DNA from: a virus
Length of the DNA: 52,711 bases
IMG/VR virus record: IMGVR_UViG_3300031787_000170
Coordinates: 1-52,711 of that record
Direction: 5' to 3' (one strand)
The first letter of the stretch is position 1; each line of letters starts with the position of its first letter. The position numbers and the translations under genes were made by a program. Shown piece after piece: positions 37,609-45,266 of the stretch. Under the pieces are notes generated by a model. It was not told the origin of the DNA. It did not search any database and saw nothing but the letters and a program-made list of their open reading frames with translations.

Positions 37609-38667
37609 TTACAGAACGACCTTTCCTAATGCGAATTCGTATGGTAGATCGTATCTTTTGTTTATATAATGCCATTCGGCTTTTTCCAAGCATGTTAAAA
37701 ACCTTGTTAACCAATCAGTTAGAGTTTTTTCACTTACCAAGAAGGGATAGACATTGAACATTTTATCGATTACAAGAAATCTAAATTGTACAGAATACCC
37801 TTCACTATGAATATAATGAAAAAACTTGGTTGAAACAAGAGTTGTGTATATCACAGCTTGCATCCAATAGTTATAATATTCAACAGACTCTGAAAAATCT
37901 TTTAACTCTTTACTTGTAGTCTTTAAATCGTTGATAAAAATAATTTTTTTATTATGATCAACAACTATATTATCTACAATTCCTTTAAGACCAAAAGGTT
38001 TTCCACTTATGTTTGCTGTTAAGGGAAGCTCGTTGTAAACATCTTTATTACTAAAGTCATTTACATTAGCTCCTATAAGCTCACATACATTAGGATCTGA
38101 TTTAATAAGATCTACAGCTCCTTTACAGAAATTATAAGTGTCCTGATCTACAAGAGTTTTACCGTTTCTTGTCATAAGAAAATCCCAATATGATATAGCT
38201 TCTCCAGTGAGCACCTTATCTAATCTTTGCTCGTCTGTTTTTAAACTCTGATGATAGTTTATATCTCTTAGAATATCAAGAATAGCTTCAGAAAACTCTT
38301 CTAGTCTAGTTCTCTGATCTCCATTAGATGATAACTCTTTATAATGACTATACACTCTATCTATTACACTTCTAAGATTACCTGTTGGTAAACTAGAAGG
38401 GCTAATAATAAATTGATCATTAAACTTATTCTCTTCTAATAAAAGACAATGTATCACCTTACCCTGCACTAAGTGAGCATCAGTTTTTTCTTCTTTCATT
38501 TTAAGAACATAAAGCTGATGAAACACTACAGGGTTCCATAATAATTTATTAAGACTACTGTAAGAAAACTCAAATCGTTTACTATAAAACTCATCTTCTA
38601 ACATCTTAACAGATTCTGTTACTAATTCTGTTAGCATTTTATCTTCAAAGAAATCATCTATTTCCAT
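37609..38667 (-). CDS. PD-(D/E)XK exonuclease, Cas4/RecB-like
   Basis: A 352-residue protein with the signature of phage Cas4/RecB-type PD-(D/E)XK exonucleases: H73 in HLVQGKVIH, GIVDN near residue 229 (catalytic Asp), NDLKTT near 245-247 (acidic residue and Lys), and the QAVIYTT motif (Q-x3-Y) near 270. The family resects or trims DNA ends in replication and recombination. No four-cysteine iron-sulphur cluster is visible, so it lacks the cluster of canonical Cas4. It is placed with SSB-like and Sak4-like genes, suggesting a phage recombination set. The ATG overlaps the end of the small coiled-coil gene by ten bases. Whether it cuts single- or double-stranded DNA is unknown. Confidence 0.78.
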   Translation of the reverse strand: MEIDDFFEDKMLTELVTESVKMLEDEFYSKRFEFSYSSLNKLLWNPVVFHQLYVLKMKEEKTDAHLVQGKVIHCLLLEENKFNDQFIISPSSLPTGNLRSVIDRVYSHYKELSSNGDQRTRLEEFSEAILDILRDINYHQSLKTDEQRLDKVLTGEAISYWDFLMTRNGKTLVDQDTYNFCKGAVDLIKSDPNVCELIGANVNDFSNKDVYNELPLTANISGKPFGLKGIVDNIVVDHNKKIIFINDLKTTSKELKDFSESVEYYNYWMQAVIYTTLVSTKFFHYIHSEGYSVQFRFLVIDKMFNVYPFLVSEKTLTDWLTRFLTCLEKAEWHYINKRYDLPYEFALGKVVL

Positions 38668-38924
38668 ACATTCATTCCTTTTAAAAGTGTTTGTATTCTA
38701 GACGCAGTGTCTTTATCTTTTGTAAGAGCTTCTTCATACTCAAGAAAATCACATAGTATTTTAAACTTTTCCACTTGAATATCAATTAGCTCGTTATTAA
38801 GATCAACAACTTGTTTCATCATATCTTTGTGTTTATTTAATCTTTCATTTTCTACTTCTATGTCAAATTGCTGTTTTTCCCACATCTCTTCATTGGGATC
38901 TCTGTCGTTATTATAAATTGCCAT
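38658..38924 (-). CDS. Small coiled-coil protein, 88 residues
   Basis: An 88-residue, highly charged, mostly helical protein (Glu/Lys/Asp-rich from residue 10 to 75), probably a coiled coil. Its AAAGAAAAAAATG context is the best A-rich leader in the operon. It ends in TAG, one of the few non-TAA stops here. It overlaps the HNH gene upstream by 14 bases and the nuclease gene downstream by ten, so translation is coupled. Function unknown; possibly an accessory subunit of the adjacent nuclease. Confidence 0.6.
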   Translation of the reverse strand: MAIYNNDRDPNEEMWEKQQFDIEVENERLNKHKDMMKQVVDLNNELIDIQVEKFKILCDFLEYEEALTKDKDTASRIQTLLKGMNVWK

Positions 38925-39324
38925 TTTTTTCTTTTTTAGTTTTTAAATCATGACAAGTGGTGCAAAGCACTTGTAGATTATTCACTTCACAGAATAATCT
39001 TTCTACAAACCCTGGAAGATCATTAGCACAATTCAAAGAACCAGCAGGAACTATGTGATCGACATTGATTTTTTTCTCAGCAAACCAACCTTTACATTGG
39101 TTACACTGATACTCAAACTTTTGTCTTTTATTTGGGCCTTGATATGGTTTGCGAGATTTTCTCTTGCATTCCATAATAGGTTTCCAAAATCTAGACTTCT
39201 GTCTAAGTGCACTTCTAATGAATGACCAGAATGCACTCTCAGTCATAGTTCCTGCGTTTCTTGGTTTAGGAACTGTTGGCTTCTTTGGTTTTCTGGGTTT
39301 GCTATATGTCTTCTTGCGTTTCAT
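38911..39324 (-). CDS. HNH endonuclease
   Basis: A 137-residue HNH nuclease. A very basic, Pro/Lys-rich N-terminus (about 1-25) could bind DNA. The zinc ribbon is C74-x2-C77 and C121-x2-C124, and the beta-beta-alpha metal motif contains D89-H90 and N116, followed by H125 in the CHDLKT segment. It lies within the replication operon between the primase and nuclease genes, overlapping both. It may be a free-standing (homing-type) nuclease or a phage enzyme for DNA processing. There is no associated intron or intein sign in the neighbouring genes. Confidence 0.82.
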   Translation of the reverse strand: MKRKKTYSKPRKPKKPTVPKPRNAGTMTESAFWSFIRSALRQKSRFWKPIMECKRKSRKPYQGPNKRQKFEYQCNQCKGWFAEKKINVDHIVPAGSLNCANDLPGFVERLFCEVNNLQVLCTTCHDLKTKKEKNGNL

Positions 39325-40288
39325 TTATTTTTCTATTTAATATAGGAACTAGATGTTCTCTCACCTTTCTAGCACTATGGTCTCTGATACTATCAGAAAC
39401 ATCTTTACTCAAAGGTAGTAAAGCCACTTTAATAAAAGGATATTTTTCCTGATATTTTCTCATAGCTTCTATGCCTGCATTATCATTATCAAATAGAAGA
39501 ATAATATTCTGATATTCATTTTGCCACACCTCTATATCAGATTGTGGTAGCATAGTGTTCTCAGAATCTGCTGCAATAATATTTAGCCCAGAAAGTTTTA
39601 AGGACTTAATAGACATTACATCTTTAAGACTAGAAGTGATGAGAAGATGTTTGTTGCCAGGTTTACATTGTTCTATACCCTGGATGTAACTCTTCACTTT
39701 TACAAACTTCTTGTCTTGGTTTTTGGGTTGGTATATTTTATAGAGTGTTCCATCTTTTCTAAAATAACCATAAATGTAAGTTCCTTTAATTTCAATTTGA
39801 TCTTCATCTTTTGTCATAACATAATTGTCTAATGGATAGACGCAATGTTCTTCTAAAAGCTTAGAACCAATATTAAATTGTGTCCAATAATATTGATCTT
39901 TAGTTGTCCAATCTCTTTTAGTAAAGGAGCTCACTTTGAATTTAGAAAATTGTTTTAACTCTTTAGACTCATAACCACATCCGTTTTTGAGAATACAATC
40001 ATTATATTCAAGTATTATTTTCTCGCATGCTTGATAATAGTTCAATCCATAGAGTTCTTTAACTAAATCTACACCTCCACCAGATTTACCAGATGAAAAG
40101 TCTTTATACCTATACGTATTATACTTGTTAGTATAAATACACATACTAGGTGTGCGCTCTTGATTAAATAATGATTTAATCTTTATGTGCTGTCCTTCTA
40201 ATTTATAACTAAGTTTACAATAATGTTCAAATATCCATGTATCAGGTACATCTTTTATATCGTGTACTAAATTTCTAATTCTAAACAT
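39302..40288 (-). CDS. DnaG-type primase with Toprim domain
   Basis: A 328-residue primase that makes RNA primers for DNA synthesis. The N-terminal part resembles the DnaG zinc-binding region without its cysteines (KSLFNQERTPSMCIY, YRYKDFSSGKSGG). The Toprim domain shows a strand-loop ITSSLKDVMS near residue 217, where Ser stands at the usual acidic position, and FDNDNAG near 262 with the metal-binding DxD. I place the start at 40288 (MFRIRN): the 30 extra upstream codons available from 40378 would run through a strong terminator hairpin and into the SSB-like gene. Helicase is encoded separately, so this is not a fused primase-helicase. The missing zinc ligands imply a different template recognition. 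Confidence 0.82.
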   Translation of the reverse strand: MFRIRNLVHDIKDVPDTWIFEHYCKLSYKLEGQHIKIKSLFNQERTPSMCIYTNKYNTYRYKDFSSGKSGGGVDLVKELYGLNYYQACEKIILEYNDCILKNGCGYESKELKQFSKFKVSSFTKRDWTTKDQYYWTQFNIGSKLLEEHCVYPLDNYVMTKDEDQIEIKGTYIYGYFRKDGTLYKIYQPKNQDKKFVKVKSYIQGIEQCKPGNKHLLITSSLKDVMSIKSLKLSGLNIIAADSENTMLPQSDIEVWQNEYQNIILLFDNDNAGIEAMRKYQEKYPFIKVALLPLSKDVSDSIRDHSARKVREHLVPILNRKINETQEDI

Positions 40289-40290
40289 AA

Positions 40291-40323
40291 GCTTAAAAAT
40301 TAAGGGGGTGTAAAAACACCCCC
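40291..40323 (-). terminator. Intrinsic terminator between SSB-like gene and primase
   Basis: A perfect 8-bp GC-rich stem (GGGGGTGT 40304-40311 / ACACCCCC 40316-40323) with a 4-base loop. On the minus strand it is followed by TTAATTTTTAA. It lies between the SSB-like gene and the primase ATG, so it probably makes the SSB and upstream genes more abundant than the primase and downstream genes. Confidence 0.8.
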
Positions 40324-40349
40324 TGGACATGTTGGTTTTAAACTCTAAA

Positions 40350-40973
40350 CTATAGATCAAAATCACTAGCAGCTTCAAAGCTCTTCACTGTTGTGCTTTG
40401 AGCCAATGGCTTATAATGATATTGATTATTTTTATCAAATGTATCAATCTCTGATGTTAAGTTACCGCAGAACTTAAACTTAGGAAGAGAAAGTTTAACA
40501 ATAGTTTTACCGTTATACTCTTCTTCATTACCTTTCAAGAACCAATAAAGATCATGACCTTTGATGATTTCTGTAGCTTTTTCAACCCACTGCTCAATAG
40601 AAGTGATTTGATGCTCTTCAGAAATATTATCTAGTTGATCTTTAAGACCAAGCTTTTGTGCAATAACAACAAAGCGATTAAGGATTTGATTTTTGTTAAT
40701 GTCATCTTCATTGTAAAGATCAGTCCAGATAGTTGCACTCACTCTAGAAGAAGGTCCTGTAAATTTAGGTCCTTCAGGATTAGCTTTATCAATAGCCCAT
40801 CCCTCAAAGTTCTCAAGTGCTGGTCCTTCCAACACAAACTCTAACATTTTCTTACCTGTTTTTTCAGAATGCTTAACTGTTGCACTATGCACGTGAGCTA
40901 ACACTACACCTGGTTGCAGAGATTTTGAAGGTCCACTGCTGCCTTTTACTTCTTGTCCTTTTGTACTAAACAT
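40350..40973 (-). CDS. Probable single-stranded DNA-binding protein
   Basis: A 207-residue protein proposed as the phage SSB. It has a beta-rich body, many aromatic residues (Trp/Phe/Tyr) suited to base stacking, and a flexible end that finishes in an acidic tip with Phe (AASDFDL), comparable to the acidic-hydrophobic tails of SSBs that recruit partners. No classical OB-fold motif can be proved by eye. The gene is between the Sak4-like ATPase and the primase, the usual neighbourhood. Its start has an excellent AACAACAATT leader. It ends with TAG, then the operon's strongest hairpin, which suggests high expression. An alternative is a recombination mediator. Confidence 0.6.
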   Translation of the reverse strand: MFSTKGQEVKGSSGPSKSLQPGVVLAHVHSATVKHSEKTGKKMLEFVLEGPALENFEGWAIDKANPEGPKFTGPSSRVSATIWTDLYNEDDINKNQILNRFVVIAQKLGLKDQLDNISEEHQITSIEQWVEKATEIIKGHDLYWFLKGNEEEYNGKTIVKLSLPKFKFCGNLTSEIDTFDKNNQYHYKPLAQSTTVKSFEAASDFDL

Positions 40974-41005
40974 AATTGTTGTTTTTAAAATGTAAATATA
41001 AGAAA

Positions 41006-41689
41006 TTAATTTTCGTAATCCAAAATAGCTTGACGCACCATTTGCAAATTGTTTTCAATTTCCAAACTGTCAAACATTCCTCTAGGAGATTTGCATGTAT
41101 TTTCTCCATTGGTTTGTGTTTCAAAAACATAGCGTATAACACCTTCTTTGTTTTTCTTCACTTTACCAAAGAGAACAATAGAAAACAAACCTTCTAATGT
41201 AAGCTTTTCATCAACCATTTTACCAATAGTCTTTGCTTTAAACTTACGTTTACCTTCAATGTCTGTTGCTTCCTCTGCGTGAGTGAGAATAAAGATCATA
41301 AGATCATCTCTAAGATCTTTTGGTAGCCTAGCTATTCTAGCTAAATGTGCACCTATCTTAGTAAACTTCTCGTAACCTTTCTCATCCACTTTATCAAAGA
41401 ACTCAAAAGAAGACATGTATTGAAAATCATCAATAACAATGTTCTTAATCTCAGGTCGCTTCTCGCTTATATAACGAAGACATGCTTCGATATTTTCAGG
41501 AGCAGCTTTGTCATAAAGATTACCACCAGGGTTTTCTTTACTCCATGTTGTGTACTTTTTTCTCCATCCTTTGAAAGGAAGAGGTTTGTTAGCTACATTA
41601 ATAATGAATGTTTCTTTTGGATCTAGAGCTTCAATACTAGTAGATTTACCAGCTCCTGATTCTGCAATAATAAGAATTCCTACTGCCAT
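41006..41689 (-). CDS. Sak4/RecA-like P-loop ATPase
   Basis: A 227-residue ATPase with Walker A ESGAGKST at residues 10-17 and Walker B IVIDDFQY near 85, followed by a helical lid and an ILTHAEEA sensor-like segment near 135. The compact single domain and genetic neighbours point to a Sak4-type RecA-fold protein, which promotes single-strand annealing together with SSB in phages. It lies two bases after the preceding gene and just before the SSB-like gene. An AAA-type helicase loader is a possible alternative, since the DnaB-like helicase is nearby. Confidence 0.72.
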   Translation of the reverse strand: MAVGILIIAESGAGKSTSIEALDPKETFIINVANKPLPFKGWRKKYTTWSKENPGGNLYDKAAPENIEACLRYISEKRPEIKNIVIDDFQYMSSFEFFDKVDEKGYEKFTKIGAHLARIARLPKDLRDDLMIFILTHAEEATDIEGKRKFKAKTIGKMVDEKLTLEGLFSIVLFGKVKKNKEGVIRYVFETQTNGENTCKSPRGMFDSLEIENNLQMVRQAILDYEN

Positions 41690-41691
41690 AT

Positions 41692-42240
41692 TTAAGGTAA
41701 TTGTTTAATTAGTTCATTGAGCCACTCTTTACCACTTACAGGTATACCCTTATGTATTGCTACATAATCTCTTATAGTCATATCACTATAAGGTGCATCA
41801 TCTGTTATCTTTGTACTAAAGATCTTCATAGTTGAAGAAGACTCTTCTTTCATTTTCTTAAGAATACTATCTCCACTCATAACAGCAGCTTCTTTACTAA
41901 TAGCCACTGAATGAGGATCGACTTTTCTTAGAACTTCTAATGGTACTAAATATCTATCTTCATAAATGGGATCAGGAATAGCTTCTTCTTTCTCAGAATT
42001 AGGAAGTCTATACACTGTTCTTTCTTCATCTGCAAAACCACTATAGTCTCCTTTTGCTATTTCAAAATAAAGACCTTTTGGTTTTTGAAATTCATATCCC
42101 ATAATAGGAACAACAATAACACCTTCATGTCTAAAGATTTTCTTAATAGTGAAATCTGTCTCATTAATCTTAAGATCATTAATGAGAGTTCGATGATAGT
42201 TTCTTGCTCTTTGGAGCAACTCTTCTCTTTCTTTACTCAT
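41692..42240 (-). CDS. Unknown protein between helicase and Sak4-like ATPase
   Basis: A 182-residue protein, helical at the N-terminus (REELLQRARNYHRTLI), with a mixed middle and a C-terminal helix. No motif was recognised. The strict position between helicase and ATPase genes and gaps of 2-11 bases suggest a replisome or recombination accessory protein. A helicase-loader role is possible, but there is no P-loop to support it. Confidence 0.6.
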   Translation of the reverse strand: MSKEREELLQRARNYHRTLINDLKINETDFTIKKIFRHEGVIVVPIMGYEFQKPKGLYFEIAKGDYSGFADEERTVYRLPNSEKEEAIPDPIYEDRYLVPLEVLRKVDPHSVAISKEAAVMSGDSILKKMKEESSSTMKIFSTKITDDAPYSDMTIRDYVAIHKGIPVSGKEWLNELIKQLP

Positions 42241-42251
42241 ACTTGTAAATT

Positions 42252-43286
42252 TTAAATTTCTGAGCCAATATCGGCTGATGGTCTAATGGATCTACGTACA
42301 TAAGATGTAGAGGTTGTACTTATAGGTTTTGGTATTTCTACTAATTTCTGTAAGCTAAACTCTGCTTGCATGTACAATAGCTCATTTTCGTTTTTGGAAT
42401 TTCTAAGTTTTAATGGATGTAAATATACTAAATTTGGATCACACGGCAACTTATCTGGGCCATATTGTTTTATACCATTTATACCTGGTCTAGCCATTGC
42501 AAGTACAGCATCACTACCCTGCATAAGAGCATCGCCACCAAATATATCTGAGCTAGTAGGAAAATTAGCAATATTTCCTGGAGTTTTTCTACTTGCCTCA
42601 TCTAATGTTCTGTTAAGCTGTGTAATCATCATAACAATAACAGGAAGCTCGTTTTTTAGTTCCATGAGCATCTCTACAGTGTTATAAAGAGTGTTAAGCT
42701 TTTCTTTCTCATCAGATGCTTGCTTAATAAGCCAGCTATGATCTATGGTGACAATCAGTGGTTTAGATCCCATATCATCATAGTAATAGTGGACATATTC
42801 TTTTATTTGTCTCCAATTACAGGGCTTATTGATTTGAATTCTAAACACACCTTTGTCAGCTAATTGTCTAGAGTGTCTTGTAAACCTCTCAATATGTTGT
42901 AATGCAAAGGTGCTTATCTGTTCCTTTGTACTTAACACTTGATTATAGTCTAGTGCTACTTGTGCAGCAAATTCTCTAGATGCAGATTGCTTGGGACCCA
43001 TCTCAAACTGAAACTCTAAAATGTTAAAGTGTTGATCTGGATTGTGCTGATAGCTTTCTCTAAGTATTTGACCCACCATAAGAGTTTTACCTTGACCAGG
43101 TCTAGCTCCTATAGTGAGTAGTGATCCCCATTCTAGTCCGTTTAGTGTAGCATCATTTAATCCTAACCATGGAGTTTTAAACGATCTAATTCTACCATCT
43201 CTTCTATCTTTGATATACTGTAGACCTTCTTCGTATATCTCATGAATAAACTTAGCTCCACCTGGTCTATTAGTGTTTTTGATCAT
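42252..43286 (-). CDS. DnaB-like replicative helicase
   Basis: A 344-residue RecA-fold helicase of the DnaB superfamily without the large N-terminal primase-interaction domain. Walker A is GARPGQGKT (residues 60-68), and Walker B is in LIVTIDHSW near 175. ITQLNR near 218 matches the DnaB H3 region, and a Ser/Asp-rich GGDALMQGSDAVLAM segment follows. It should unwind DNA 5'-3' ahead of PolB, with the separate primase supplying primers. The ATG overlaps the previous gene by 17 bases. Its short length is common among phage DnaB-like helicases. Confidence 0.86.
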   Translation of the reverse strand: MIKNTNRPGGAKFIHEIYEEGLQYIKDRRDGRIRSFKTPWLGLNDATLNGLEWGSLLTIGARPGQGKTLMVGQILRESYQHNPDQHFNILEFQFEMGPKQSASREFAAQVALDYNQVLSTKEQISTFALQHIERFTRHSRQLADKGVFRIQINKPCNWRQIKEYVHYYYDDMGSKPLIVTIDHSWLIKQASDEKEKLNTLYNTVEMLMELKNELPVIVMMITQLNRTLDEASRKTPGNIANFPTSSDIFGGDALMQGSDAVLAMARPGINGIKQYGPDKLPCDPNLVYLHPLKLRNSKNENELLYMQAEFSLQKLVEIPKPISTTSTSYVRRSIRPSADIGSEI

Positions 43287-43470
43287 TCTCTACTATTTTT
43301 TCATTTAATCTATTCATAGCATAGTTCATGCCTTGTATAAAAGCATCGCTCATAAGATTTTTAGCTGCTAATACAAATAAGTCATGTCTAGTCACTCTTA
43401 TTTCATCTGATAATTGAGTGGTGCATGCTTGATACATTTCATCGATTTTAGCTTGATTATATTCTATCAT
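43270..43470 (-). CDS. Small helical protein, 66 residues
   Basis: A 66-residue charged, helical protein with no recognised motif. It overlaps the preceding 196-residue gene by four bases and the helicase gene by 17, which supports a real, translationally coupled gene. Possibly a helicase accessory factor; the evidence is position only. Confidence 0.5.
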   Translation of the reverse strand: MIEYNQAKIDEMYQACTTQLSDEIRVTRHDLFVLAAKNLMSDAFIQGMNYAMNRLNEKIVENDQKH

Positions 43471-44057
43471 ACCATTTCGTTTATTTCGTTTACAATATTT
43501 GGGTTATCTAATAACTGTTGACACGTATCTGCTAGTTTAGATGTATATCCTCCACTAGAATCTGTCTTTTTCTTTATAAAATAACTACTAGTTTGCATAT
43601 ACAAATAATCAGTTTTTGCGTATCTAGCTACATAATAATCTGTAGCATCTAATACAAGTTCCCATGTAAATTCGGGGTAGGTTTTGAAAAACCACACGAA
43701 TTTGTCTTTTAGCTCATTTACTGTTTGTCTAGCTAGCTCACCTGATGGAAGACGTTTAGCAGGGAATATCTCCCTATACTCTTTAATCTTCGTCATGAAG
43801 TCTTCACCTAACACTTCAGCAGCCACCTTTTTCTTAGTTTTTACAACATAGATGTCTAACTCTTCTAGTATCTGCAAAGCTTTTGGTGTAAGTATGCCAT
43901 CTTCAGATATCAATCCTTTAGATTGGCATATCATAGCTTCTGCATTTTTGTTTATAAGACTATCTGGTTGTATGCGATATCTACAGCAATCAAGAAAGTA
44001 GAGTTGGTTCATCGTTATCCTGTGTCTGATTGCTACATTCCAGAAGTTTTGAGTCAT
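43467..44057 (-). CDS. Unknown protein, possible winged-helix replication factor
   Basis: A 196-residue protein with helix-rich segments (ITMNQLYFLDCCRYRI, GILTPKALQILEELD) that resemble winged-helix DNA-binding folds of replication initiators, but no diagnostic motif. Residues 80-150 are Trp/Tyr-rich helices. The start at 44057 has an A-rich AAATACAAAAAA leader but overlaps the DnaA-domain gene by 68 bases in another frame. Met16 (44012) would cut the overlap to 23 bases. Second in the operon, it may assist origin recognition. Confidence 0.6.
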   Translation of the reverse strand: MTQNFWNVAIRHRITMNQLYFLDCCRYRIQPDSLINKNAEAMICQSKGLISEDGILTPKALQILEELDIYVVKTKKKVAAEVLGEDFMTKIKEYREIFPAKRLPSGELARQTVNELKDKFVWFFKTYPEFTWELVLDATDYYVARYAKTDYLYMQTSSYFIKKKTDSSGGYTSKLADTCQQLLDNPNIVNEINEMV

Positions 44058-44517
44058 TTTTTTGTATTTTTTCTTTTATATATTCAAATATTTCAGAATA
44101 GATTTGTCTAAACTGAGGGTTTGTTTCTAAAAGATCTTTGGTAGTTTGAACATTATGCATAATAGTACTATGATCTCTACCTAATGCTCTACCTATCCCA
44201 ACAAAGGAATGACCCATCATTCTTGCTATAAAAGAATAAATCATACGAAAATGTACAACTTCTCTATACCTTTTTCGTGTTTCTAATTTTAATCTTTCAC
44301 CACTTTTAAAAGGCGTGATTTCATTAAACCACTCTCTTAAACTTTTTAGATTTACAGGTTTTAATTCATAATGTCCATCTTTTGTTGGATCTAATTCTTT
44401 GTGATTTCTAGAGATGACAACAGGCTCATAGCCCATCTTTCTATAGAACAATCTTTTGAATTCTCCAATAAGTTTGTACTCTAATTTCTCTTCATAATTG
44501 ATTTCACTCATCAGCAT
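43990..44517 (-). CDS. DnaA domain IV-like origin-binding protein
   Basis: A 175-residue protein whose C-terminal half matches the DNA-binding domain IV of DnaA, the bacterial replication initiator. Residues about 86-130 hold the helix-turn-helix and the signature GRDHSTIMH (113-121), which in DnaA contacts the DnaA box. There is no AAA+ ATPase region, so it can bind DNA but not unwind it like DnaA. The N-terminal 80 residues are of unknown fold. It is the first gene of the minus-strand operon and lies about 100 bases from a perfect DnaA-box sequence, which suggests that it marks the phage origin or represses its own promoter. Met3 is an alternative start. Confidence 0.85.
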   Translation of the reverse strand: MLMSEINYEEKLEYKLIGEFKRLFYRKMGYEPVVISRNHKELDPTKDGHYELKPVNLKSLREWFNEITPFKSGERLKLETRKRYREVVHFRMIYSFIARMMGHSFVGIGRALGRDHSTIMHNVQTTKDLLETNPQFRQIYSEIFEYIKEKIQKNDSKLLECSNQTQDNDEPTLLS

Positions 44518-44595
44518 TAAATTTAATTGTTTATAATAGGAAAAATCTTTAAAAAATCGTATATTATATTGTAATCTCCATAGTTTTTACAACAT

Positions 44596-44605
44596 CAGCA
44601 TGCTG
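44596..44605. promoter_or_regulatory. 10-bp palindrome, possible operator
   Basis: CAGCATGCTG is a perfect palindrome in the divergent region. An overlapping wider inverted repeat has arms TTTACA (44586-44591) and TGTAAA (44604-44609). Either could bind a dimeric regulator. Confidence 0.35.
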
Positions 44606-44616
44606 TAAAGGTATGG

Positions 44617-44625
44617 TGTGGATAA
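44617..44625 (-). promoter_or_regulatory. Perfect DnaA box
   Basis: The plus strand reads TGTGGATAA, the exact reverse complement of the consensus DnaA box TTATCCACA. It lies in the divergent intergenic region beside a gene for a DnaA domain IV protein, which is the part of DnaA that recognises this box. Confidence 0.65.
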
Positions 44626-44670
44626 GAAACCAACAAATTTTTTTTATGTAAACTTCTAACTTTTTTATCA

Positions 44671-44985
44671 ATGGTTGCTCGTAAATTATCTGCTGTAGAA
44701 CAAATAAAAGCATGGGTTTTCCCTATTCTTTTATCAATTTTTGCAACATATATCTGGCAAGATATAAGAGAGATTAAATCAGATGTTAAAGCATTAATGC
44801 AGCAATCAAACATTGATAAAACTAGAATTGACAACTTGGAGCGACATGTGTTTTCAAGAGGGGTAGTAACACCTAAACCAACAAAAAATCTACCAACTAT
44901 ACCTAATACTGATATGATGTTAGTTTGTAATGGATTGTGTATAGATGGTAGAAATAAAAAAGTATTTGAAACAGAGTCTGTGTGA
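44671..44985 (+). CDS. Small membrane-anchored coiled-coil protein
   Basis: A 104-residue protein with one transmembrane segment (about residues 14-29, WVFPILLSIFATYIW) followed by a heptad-like coil (IREIKSDVKALMQQ...NLERHV) and a flexible tail with two cysteines. This resembles small phage lysis-cluster proteins such as i-spanin or holin partners. The next start overlaps its stop (GTGA), pairing it with a holin-like gene. It is the first gene of the rightward block. Assignment is tentative. Confidence 0.6.
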   Translation: MVARKLSAVEQIKAWVFPILLSIFATYIWQDIREIKSDVKALMQQSNIDKTRIDNLERHVFSRGVVTPKPTKNLPTIPNTDMMLVCNGLCIDGRNKKVFETESV

Positions 44986-45257
44986 AAAAGTTGTTTAAAT
45001 ATATAGAACCAATTTGGTTGGGAACTAACAACAAGCTTTCTATTAGAAGAGTACTTGCGTTAGTGTTCTCTGTAGATCTTGTAAGAAACACCTCTCACAT
45101 TATACATAAGTGGGAGATGGGAAAATCTTACGCAGATGTAGCAATGCTACTTGGACTTGAAGCTGCTCTTATAGCAGCTCTTTTGTCTTTAACAACTTAT
45201 TCAAGCTATGTAAGTAGTAAGATTGATAATCAACCACTTGCGCCACCTGCAGAATAA
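44982..45257 (+). CDS. Holin-like small membrane protein
   Basis: A 91-residue protein starting with GTG inside the preceding stop (four-base overlap). There are two hydrophobic segments, RRVLALVFSVDLV (about 22-34) and VAMLLGLEAALIAALLSLTTY (about 53-73), with a charged loop between and a polar C-terminus. Size and topology fit a class II holin, which would let the nearby endolysin reach the wall. Sequence cannot exclude another small membrane role. Confidence 0.55.
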   Translation: MKKLFKYIEPIWLGTNNKLSIRRVLALVFSVDLVRNTSHIIHKWEMGKSYADVAMLLGLEAALIAALLSLTTYSSYVSSKIDNQPLAPPAE

Positions 45258-45266
45258 ACTAACAAT

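Larger units (their letters stand above)
44518..44670. promoter_or_regulatory. Divergent intergenic region, candidate origin and control region
   Basis: This 153-base gap separates the leftward replication operon from the rightward lysis/fibre block. It holds an AT-rich tract (about 44521-44575), a 10-bp palindrome and a perfect DnaA box. These parts would suit an origin plus two divergent promoters. No full host-type promoter (TTTG plus TAnnTTTG) was found by eye, so phage-RNAP promoters are possible. Confidence 0.55.

Noticed and set aside
38911-39324. HNH gene as part of an intron or intein
   Set aside because: Neighbouring genes are intact with overlapping ends; no split gene or splice structure is visible.
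40289-40378. Primase start at 40378
   Set aside because: The extra 30 codons would be translated through a strong terminator hairpin and overlap the SSB-like gene; Met at 40288 gives the usual primase N-terminus.
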